Below are positions 58,031-64,000 of a stretch of 64,000 nucleotides of DNA, piece by piece. The stretch spans positions 1,017,501 to 1,081,500 of the forward strand of contig NZ_CP019602.1 of NCBI RefSeq assembly GCF_001661675.2. The letters run 5' to 3'. A program made the position numbers and the translations under genes. The stretch's first letter is position 1. Each line of letters starts with the position of its first letter. The notes under the pieces were generated by a model, which was not told the DNA's origin, did no database searches, and saw only the letters and a list, made by a program, of their open reading frames with translations. The stretch comes from Croceicoccus marinus (GTDB lineage: Bacteria > Pseudomonadota > Alphaproteobacteria > Sphingomonadales > Sphingomonadaceae).

Positions 58031-59170
58031 TCAACCTTCGGAAAGCCAGCTGGTCAGCCTGCCGTCGCGTCCGCGCACGATCTCGGCCTGAAGCAACCGG
58101 ACGGCATGCACCGCGCACGAGATCACGGTCCACCATGCAACCCCCACGATGCCGAAATCGGGGCGGCCGGACAGCATGGAGACGAACAGGATCACCATGT
58201 TCGGATTGCGCCGCGCCGTGATCAGCCGGAACCAGGAATCAAAGCGGCGCCAGACGTGGATATGCATCTCGTGATTGCGGCGCATGAATATACCCTCGAT
58301 CACGCGCTGCAGCACATAGCCGCCGATGATCGCGATCATCACCGATTCGAAGATTTCCGGCGTCAGGCCGAGACCCCAGTGCACCAGCCCGGTTGCCCAG
58401 AACCACCACCAGAAGGGCGGGTGGATCAGGTCGATGCCGTGGTCGAAGACGTTGCCCCACCAGCTTGAGGTGATGGTGCAGCGCGCCAGCTTGCCGTCGA
58501 CCGTGTCGAGCACCATGAAGCCGAGCCCCACCGCCATGCCGGCCCAGTACTCGCCCTGCGCGAACAGATAGGTCGCCAGGATGCACAGCACCGCACCGAC
58601 CGCGGTGACCATGTTGGGCGTGACGCCGAAACGCGCGCAGATCCGCGTGATCATCAGCGCCCATTCGGGCCAGAGATATTTCGTCAGGATGTCGGTCACG
58701 CCCTTGTACGCACCGAAATAGCTGGCCCTTTCGATGCGGCGCACCGTGTCGGGGAACAGCGCCATCAGGAACGGCGTCTCGCGCTTGCGCAGCTGCTTGT
58801 TCTCGATCGTCGGTCCGTTCTCATAGGCAAGCACGGTCATGTCGCCCGCCGCCAGCGGCTTGTCGCCGCGGATCGAAGTGCGGACCGCCTCAGCCTCCGC
58901 TTCGCTGCGCACATGGGCGAGGGCGGGGATGCGGCCCATCGTCAGCACCAGCCCAGGATTGGCCGCCACATGGCGCAGCCATGCCGGGTCCCAGGCAAAG
59001 GCGTCATGAACGATCACGCGGGTCTCGCCGTTGCCGCCGCCATTGCCATCGGTCGCCAGGCCGCTCGCCGCGGCGATGCGCCGCGTGCGTTCGCGGTTCG
59101 AAAGGCCCCAGATCGGGGTCGGGTTCTCTCCCACGCTTTCGATGGCGATGGGTGGCGCGTTCCTTGTCAT
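58031..59170 (-). CDS. CDP-alcohol phosphatidyltransferase family protein with N-terminal extension
   Basis: 379 residues. The CDP-alcohol motif D-G-x2-A-R-x8-G-x3-D-x3-D is present as DTVDGKLARC...WWGNVFDHGID at about residues 222-245, flanked by membrane helices (VTAVGAVLCILATYLFAQGEYWAGMAVGLGFMVL, FESVMIAIIGGYVLQRVIEGIFM). About 125 soluble residues precede the membrane domain, holding THE LSNRERTRRIAAA and TIENKQLRKRETPFLMAL segments, reminiscent of the two-domain di-myo-inositol-phosphate synthases but without a full nucleotidyltransferase. It transfers a phospho-alcohol from CDP to an acceptor alcohol. Confidence 0.82.
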   Translation of the reverse strand: MTRNAPPIAIESVGENPTPIWGLSNRERTRRIAAASGLATDGNGGGNGETRVIVHDAFAWDPAWLRHVAANPGLVLTMGRIPALAHVRSEAEAEAVRTSIRGDKPLAAGDMTVLAYENGPTIENKQLRKRETPFLMALFPDTVRRIERASYFGAYKGVTDILTKYLWPEWALMITRICARFGVTPNMVTAVGAVLCILATYLFAQGEYWAGMAVGLGFMVLDTVDGKLARCTITSSWWGNVFDHGIDLIHPPFWWWFWATGLVHWGLGLTPEIFESVMIAIIGGYVLQRVIEGIFMRRNHEMHIHVWRRFDSWFRLITARRNPNMVILFVSMLSGRPDFGIVGVAWWTVISCAVHAVRLLQAEIVRGRDGRLTSWLSEG

Positions 59171-59249
59171 CACCGATCCCCTAATTGCAGCCACGCCGCT
59201 TCGCAACGACGATTGCCGCCGCTTGCCCGCCCGCGCTAAGGCCGGTTGC

Positions 59250-60032
59250 ATGAACGATACCGCCTCATTCCTGCCGGGAAGCGCACTGATCCTTGCCGGT
59301 TCGCGATCCGAAACCGATCCCCTGGCAAAGTCCGAGGGGGTGGACCACAAGTCGCTGATCCGCATCGACGGGCAGACGATGCTCGAACGCGTGCACCTTG
59401 CCCTCGTCAGGGCCGGGTTCCGGCGGATCTATGTGTCGGCATCGGAAGATCAGGTCGTGCGCCTTGCCGAAGCCCTGGGCGCAATCGTGGTGCCTCCCGC
59501 ATCCGGCCCCAGCGGCAGCGTCGCGGTTGTATTCGAACAGTCGGGCGCGCCGCTGCTGGTCACGACTTCCGATCACGCTTTGCTTCGGCCCGAATGGGTG
59601 CGGGATTTCATGCAGGATGCGCCGGCAGGCTGCGACGTCGCCATGCTGCTGGCAGAGCGCGCGAAGGTGGAGCAGGCCGTCCCCGGCACGCGGCGCACCT
59701 GGCTGCGCTTTGCCGATGGCGACTGGTCGGGCTGCAACATGTTCCTGCTGAACGGTGCGGGCGCAGCGCGCGCCCTGCAGGTCTGGAGCGCGGTGGAAGC
59801 CGACCGCAAGCGGCCATGGCGCATCGTGGGGCGGCTGGGCCTGGGGACGCTGTTCAGCTACGCTATCGGGCGGCTGAGCCTGGCCGAAGGCGTGCGCGCC
59901 TTGGGCAGGCGCAACGGGCTTGCCGCCGAAGTCGTCGCCGCGCGCGACGGCGAGGCGGCGGTCGATGTCGACAAGCCGGACGATCTCGTCCTGGCGCGCA
60001 GGCTGCTGGCGCAGCGCGAAGGAGCGGAATGA
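59250..60032 (+). CDS. nucleotidyltransferase family protein (MobA-like)
   Basis: 260 residues. The fold begins GSALILAGSRSETDPLAKSEGVDHKSLIRIDGQTMLERV, with LLVTTSDHALLRPEWV as the metal-aspartate segment and DVDKPDDLVLARRL at the end, a MobA/IspD-like C-terminus. The usual GGxGxR is replaced by AGSRSETD. Substrate unknown. It is divergent from the CDP-alcohol gene (79 bases) and overlaps the following SDR (ATGA). Confidence 0.82.
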   Translation: MNDTASFLPGSALILAGSRSETDPLAKSEGVDHKSLIRIDGQTMLERVHLALVRAGFRRIYVSASEDQVVRLAEALGAIVVPPASGPSGSVAVVFEQSGAPLLVTTSDHALLRPEWVRDFMQDAPAGCDVAMLLAERAKVEQAVPGTRRTWLRFADGDWSGCNMFLLNGAGAARALQVWSAVEADRKRPWRIVGRLGLGTLFSYAIGRLSLAEGVRALGRRNGLAAEVVAARDGEAAVDVDKPDDLVLARRLLAQREGAE

Positions 60033-60754
60033 TGGGAAAGCGCTGTGCGATCTTTGGCGCGTCGGGCGGTATCGGCAGCGCGCTGGTACGCAGTCTGGCG
60101 GGCCGGGGCGATGTGGACAGGGTCTATGCCGCGGCCCGCAAGCCGGGCGCCGAGGGCGACGACAGGATCCGGCCCGTGCCGATGGATCTTGGGGACGAGG
60201 CCAGCATCGCCGATGCCGCGGCCGACATGGCCGCGGATGGCCCGCTCGACCTGGTGATCGTGGCGAGCGGATTGTTGCAGAGGGAGCCCGATGTTGCGCC
60301 GGAAAAGAGTTGGCGGGCGATCGACGCCGCCGCCATGGCGGAGGTGTTTCGCGTCAACACCATCGGTCCGGCGCTGGTCGGCAAGCATGTGCTGGAACAT
60401 CTGAACACTGGCGGCAGGCCCGTATTCGCCGCGATTTCCGCGCGGGTTGGATCGGTCGAGGACAACCGGCTGGGCGGCTGGCACTCCTATCGAGCGTCAA
60501 AGGCGGCCTTGAACCAGATCATGCGCAATTTCGCGATCGAGCTGGGGCGGCGGAACAAGGCGGCCATCGCCGTGTCGCTTCATCCCGGCACGGTCGACAC
60601 CTCTCTGTCCGAGCCTTTCCAGTCTGGCGTGCCCGAGGGGAAGCTCTTCACCCCGGATTATTCCGCGCAGTGCCTGCTGTCGGTGATCGATGGGCTTGAG
60701 GCGAAGGACAATGGCGGTTTCTTCGCGTGGGACGGCAAGCCCATCCCGTTCTGA
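60029..60754 (+). CDS. SDR-family oxidoreductase (CsgA-like C-factor)
   Basis: 241 residues. Cofactor motif IFGASGGIGSALVRSL, VIVASGLLQ, catalytic serine ISARVGS, and YRASKAALNQIMRNFAIEL (YxxxK). SLHPGTVDTSLSEPFQ is typical of C-factor-type SDRs. Translationally coupled to the MobA-like gene. Followed by a terminator. Confidence 0.9.
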   Translation: MMGKRCAIFGASGGIGSALVRSLAGRGDVDRVYAAARKPGAEGDDRIRPVPMDLGDEASIADAAADMAADGPLDLVIVASGLLQREPDVAPEKSWRAIDAAAMAEVFRVNTIGPALVGKHVLEHLNTGGRPVFAAISARVGSVEDNRLGGWHSYRASKAALNQIMRNFAIELGRRNKAAIAVSLHPGTVDTSLSEPFQSGVPEGKLFTPDYSAQCLLSVIDGLEAKDNGGFFAWDGKPIPF

Positions 60755-60775
60755 TCGCCCCAGGCGAACCATGCG

Positions 60776-60805
60776 AAAAAGGCCGCTCCGGTTGGAGCGG
60801 CCTTT
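60776..60805. terminator. bidirectional terminator between the SDR and rne
   Basis: A 9-bp perfect GC-rich stem (60781-60789 with 60794-60802), five A on the left and three T on the right, serving both convergent genes. Confidence 0.85.
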
Positions 60806-60811
60806 CCCTGA

Positions 60812-63769
60812 TCAGTTCCCGAAGGTCCGCTGCCACCATCCGCGGCGCGGCGGGCCATCCGAACTGCCGTCGGACGAATTTTCGTCCGGGCCTGCTGCCG
60901 CCTCGTTCGAGGCTTCGCCTGCTTCGACGGCATCGTTCGCGGCGACCGGTTCGTTCGCGGTGACTGGTTCGTTCGCGATGACTGGTTCGTTCGCGGTGAC
61001 GGGCGCTTCGGGGGCGCTGTCCTCGCTCGCGGCTTCCAGCTCGGGCGTCTCGGCTGCCGGAGCGGCCTCGGCCTCTGCCGGCGTTTCTTCCACGTCTACC
61101 TTCTTCTTGCGGCGAGCGCGCGGCTTCTTCGGCTTCTCCTCCGCGGGGGCGTCGGGCTGAGCCGATGCTTCCCGGTCGGCTTCCGCTTCCGCAGCCGGCT
61201 GCGTAGCCTCTGCCTCATCCACATCCGCCTTCTTGCGGCGGGTGCGGCGACGCTTGGGCTTTTCCTCGGCTACAGGCTCTTCGCCAGGCGCTTCGGCTTC
61301 GGCAGGCGATGCCTCGGCTTCAGCGGGTGCTGCCTGCTCATCGCCGGGCTCTGCCTGCTCGGAAGGCTGCTCTGCGGGCTGATCGTCCGAACGATCGTCC
61401 TGGTCGGCAGTCTCGTCGCGGCTGGACTTGCGGCGGCGGCGGCGACGCTTCCTGGGCGCGTTGTCATCCTCGCCGTTGCTTTCGTCCGAACCTTTGTCCT
61501 GCTCGTCCGAATCGTCGCTGTCGTCGTCGTCCTCGTCGTCCGAACCCTGCTCGCCGTTCTGTTCGCCCTCGTCACGGCCGCGACCGCGTTTGCGGCGGCC
61601 ACCGCGGCGGCGGCGGCGCTTGCGGCGCGGCTGGCCATCATCGTCGTCGTCCGAACCTCTGTCGGTCTCGTCCTTCCGGTTCTCGTCCTGATCGTCGTCG
61701 TCCCGGTCGTTGTCGTCCCGGTCGTTGTCGTCCTCGTCCTCGGGAAGATAGTCGTCCTCCTCGTCGACGATGACCTCGAACTTGGGGGTGCCGGTCGGGC
61801 GCGGGCCGGACGAGCCGACGCGCATCTTCGCGCCTTCGTCCTCACCCTCGGGCAGTACCTCGACGCTGACGCAGTAGCGGTCCTCGATCTCCTGCAGATC
61901 GCCGCGCTTGGCGTTGAGCAGGTAGATCGCCGCCTCGGTGCTGGCGTGCAGCGTGATGATCGAACCCTTGCCCTTGGCAGCCTCGTCCTCGATCAGGCGC
62001 AGCGCCGACAGGCCCGCGCTGGATGCGGTGCGGACCAGGCCCGACCCGTCGCAGTGCGGACAGGTGCGCGTGGTCGCTTCCAGAACGCCGGTGCGCAGGC
62101 GCTGTCGGCTCATCTCCATCAGGCCAAAGCCCGAGATGCGGCCGACCTGGATTCGCGCGCGGTCGTTCTTCAGCGCGTCCTTCATGCACTTCTCGACCTT
62201 ACGGATCGAGCTGTTGTGCTCCATGTCGATGAAGTCGATCACGACCAGGCCCGCCATGTCGCGCAGGCGCAGCTGGCGCGCGATTTCCTTCGCCGCTTCC
62301 ATGTTGGTGTGCAGGGCGGTCTGTTCGATCCCGTGCTCCTTGGTGGAGCGGCCCGAGTTGATGTCGATCGACACCAGCGCCTCGGTCGGGTTGATGACCA
62401 GATAGCCGCCCGATTTCAGCTGCACGACCGGGTCGTACATCGCCGAAAGCTGGTCTTCCGCGCCATAGCGCTGGAACAGCGGCACGGGGTCGGCGTACTG
62501 CTTCACCCGGCGCGCATGGCTGGGCATCAGCAGCTTCATGAATTCCTTGGCGGACTTGTAGCCTTCCGGCCCCTCGACCACCACTTCCTCGATCTCGCGG
62601 TTATAGATGTCGCGGATCGCGCGCTTGATCAGGTCGCTGTCCGAATGGATCAGCGCCGGTGCGCTCGACTTCATCGTGTTCTCGCGGATCTCGTCCCACA
62701 GGCGGGCGAGATAGTCGAAATCGCGCTTGATCTCGGTCTTGGTGCGCTGAAGTCCCGCGGTCCGCACGATGCAGCCCATCGACTTGGGCAGGCTCATCTC
62801 GGCGACGATCTGCTTCAGGCGCTTGCGGTCGGCGGCGCTGCTGATCTTGCGCGAGATGCCGCCGCCATGGCTGGAATTGGGCATCAGCACGCAATAGCGG
62901 CCCGCCAGCGACAGATAGGTGGTCAGCGCCGCACCCTTGTTGCCGCGCTCTTCCTTGACGACCTGCACCAGCAGCACCTGGCGGCGCTGAATGACGTCCT
63001 GGATCTTGTACTTGCGGCGCAGCGCAAGCCGCTTGGCGCGGGCTTCGTCGGCTGCCTTGGAACGGGTGCCGGCGCCGCCGCGATTGCCCTGGCGGCGACC
63101 ACGACCGCGCCCACGGCCGCCGGAGCGGTTACCGTTGTCGCCGTTGTCGTCGTCGTCCGAATGGCCATCGGACGAATCGTGGCCCGAAACGGAGCCATCC
63201 TCGATCGTTGCTACCTCGTCCGATTCGTCGTCGCCGACATCCTCGACACCGTCTTCGCCGGCCATTTCATCGGCGAGCGAATCGCTGCCGTCGTCGTCGC
63301 GGTTCCTGGCGTTCCGGCCACGGCGGTTCCGGCGGCGGCCGTCGCGGCCCCCGTCGTTGCCGTTGGCGTCGTCCGCGTCGTCGCGGCCGCCGTCGTCGCG
63401 ATCATCGTCGTCTTGATCGTCATCGCCGTGGTCGCCATGCTCGTCGTCGTCCTCGGCGCGCAGGCGTGCCTCTTCCTCGGCATGCTCCTGCTCGGCCGCG
63501 AGCAGCGCATCGCGATCTTCCTTGGGGATCTGGTAATAGTCGGGATGAATCTCGTTAAAGGCGAGGAAGCCATGCCGGTTGCCGCCGAAATCGACGAAGG
63601 CAGCCTGCAGCGAGGGTTCGACCCTCGTCACCTTCGCCAGATAGATATTGCCCTTTATCTGCTTGTGTTCTGCCGATTCGAAATCGAATTCTTCAATCCG
63701 GTTGCCCTTGAGCACCGCCACCCGCGTTTCTTCCGGGTGGCGCGCATCGATTAGCATGCGCGTTGTCAT
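60812..63769 (-). CDS. rne: ribonuclease E
   Basis: 985 residues, the main RNA-decay endonuclease and scaffold. The S1 domain begins IKGNIYLAKVTRVEPSLQAAFVDFGGNRHGFLAFNEIHPDYY and is split by a very acidic insertion (about residues 94-245). The catalytic DNase I-like part has DLLRLRDM-type RQLRLRDMAGLVVIDFIDM and QVGRISGFGLMEMSRQRLR with the metal aspartates. The zinc-link is CPHCDGSG. The C-terminal third is low-complexity and charged, ending in EPVTANEPVIANEP repeats and GWWQRTFGN. Confidence 0.96.
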   Translation of the reverse strand: MTTRMLIDARHPEETRVAVLKGNRIEEFDFESAEHKQIKGNIYLAKVTRVEPSLQAAFVDFGGNRHGFLAFNEIHPDYYQIPKEDRDALLAAEQEHAEEEARLRAEDDDEHGDHGDDDQDDDDRDDGGRDDADDANGNDGGRDGRRRNRRGRNARNRDDDGSDSLADEMAGEDGVEDVGDDESDEVATIEDGSVSGHDSSDGHSDDDDNGDNGNRSGGRGRGRGRRQGNRGGAGTRSKAADEARAKRLALRRKYKIQDVIQRRQVLLVQVVKEERGNKGAALTTYLSLAGRYCVLMPNSSHGGGISRKISSAADRKRLKQIVAEMSLPKSMGCIVRTAGLQRTKTEIKRDFDYLARLWDEIRENTMKSSAPALIHSDSDLIKRAIRDIYNREIEEVVVEGPEGYKSAKEFMKLLMPSHARRVKQYADPVPLFQRYGAEDQLSAMYDPVVQLKSGGYLVINPTEALVSIDINSGRSTKEHGIEQTALHTNMEAAKEIARQLRLRDMAGLVVIDFIDMEHNSSIRKVEKCMKDALKNDRARIQVGRISGFGLMEMSRQRLRTGVLEATTRTCPHCDGSGLVRTASSAGLSALRLIEDEAAKGKGSIITLHASTEAAIYLLNAKRGDLQEIEDRYCVSVEVLPEGEDEGAKMRVGSSGPRPTGTPKFEVIVDEEDDYLPEDEDDNDRDDNDRDDDDQDENRKDETDRGSDDDDDGQPRRKRRRRRGGRRKRGRGRDEGEQNGEQGSDDEDDDDSDDSDEQDKGSDESNGEDDNAPRKRRRRRRKSSRDETADQDDRSDDQPAEQPSEQAEPGDEQAAPAEAEASPAEAEAPGEEPVAEEKPKRRRTRRKKADVDEAEATQPAAEAEADREASAQPDAPAEEKPKKPRARRKKKVDVEETPAEAEAAPAAETPELEAASEDSAPEAPVTANEPVIANEPVTANEPVAANDAVEAGEASNEAAAGPDENSSDGSSDGPPRRGWWQRTFGN
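60948..61001 (-). repeat. three 18-bp tandem repeats in rne
   Basis: Near-identical 18-base units at 60948, 60966 and 60984 encode ANEPVT/ANEPVI hexapeptides; a degenerate fourth unit precedes them. The number of units may vary between strains. Confidence 0.8.
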
Positions 63770-64000
63770 TTATGGATCTCCAGACGCGCGAAGCCGCCAC
63801 TGACCGCATGTGCGGGGCGGCGGGATTGGCGCGACATTTCAGTAAGGCGCGCACGGAGCGAGCGGGCATCGGCCCGTTCTCCGGCGCGAAACGTGAATAG
63901 CCGGGACCGCGCACATCAAGGCGCGTTACCGGCGGCGAAAAGCGTGTGGTGAAATGGTCCGGCAAACGCGCGCCGAAGACGACGATGCCAGCGGCCCTGC
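63770..64000. other. rne upstream region to the window edge
   Basis: About 230 bases with no gene I can support. It should hold the rne promoter and 5' leader, which in other bacteria is long and used for autoregulation. Short frames in it are not protein-like. Confidence 0.4.

Overview
The window looks like chromosomal DNA from a GC-rich alphaproteobacterium of the order Sphingomonadales (Erythrobacteraceae or Sphingomonadaceae). The signs are a CckA-type hybrid kinase, an SOS operator of the alphaproteobacterial form GTTC-N7-GTTC in front of recA, exosortase-A-associated genes, DUF2062 and DUF2842 proteins, and RNase E with a long acidic insertion. This is an inference from gene content; no ribosomal RNA is present to fix the taxon.

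Layout. 1-9.5 kb: folate-type SDR (cut by the window edge), glycine-zipper protein, azoreductase with a divergent HxlR regulator, GNAT acetyltransferase coupled to rlmN, an outer-membrane barrel, greB, a soluble lytic transglycosylase, dapA and smpB. 9.6-20.8 kb: DUF2062 protein, cckA, recA, alaS, a KefB/YbaL-type antiporter and a lipoprotein M3 peptidase. 21-24.3 kb: a one-module NRPS-like enzyme (A-T-TE) coupled to a DUF6875-like protein. 24.6-27.2 kb: a GST, tRNA-Pro(CGG), thyA and tRNA-Asp(GTC).

27.2-37.5 kb is a genomic island of about 10.2 kb inserted in the 3' end of tRNA-Asp. It is bounded by 59-bp perfect direct repeats (27184-27242 and 37408-37466) and has a tyrosine recombinase just inside the left repeat. 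It is crowded with IS elements: IS21 (28833-31353, no target duplication), IS66 (31779-34354, 8-bp duplication) and IS5 (36257-37210, 3-bp duplication). Between them lie broken genes, including two serine-recombinase stubs. Only two intact cargo genes remain: a small lipoprotein and an unrecognised two-pass membrane protein.

37.5-49.3 kb is core genome again: DUF2842 protein, 5-formyl-THF cyclo-ligase, a probable 6S RNA, zapA and a small coiled-coil protein, then the glycolysis/Calvin-type run tkt-gap-(MOSC protein)-pgk-fba, thiE, an L,D-transpeptidase coupled to a cupin, and trxB. 49.3-52.4 kb holds an acyl carrier protein, an AMP-dependent ligase and a PLP decarboxylase of the exosortase-A-associated type. 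52.4-55.2 kb: pirin, zapE, sdhB. 55.3-60.8 kb: a flippase, two nucleotidyltransferases, a HIT protein, a CDP-alcohol phosphatidyltransferase and an SDR, which together suggest synthesis and export of an alcohol-phosphate-containing lipid or glycan. 60.8-63.8 kb: rne.

No CRISPR array, rRNA operon or complete prophage was seen. The least explained parts are the NRPS-like/DUF6875 pair, the CDP-alcohol cluster, and the island cargo.
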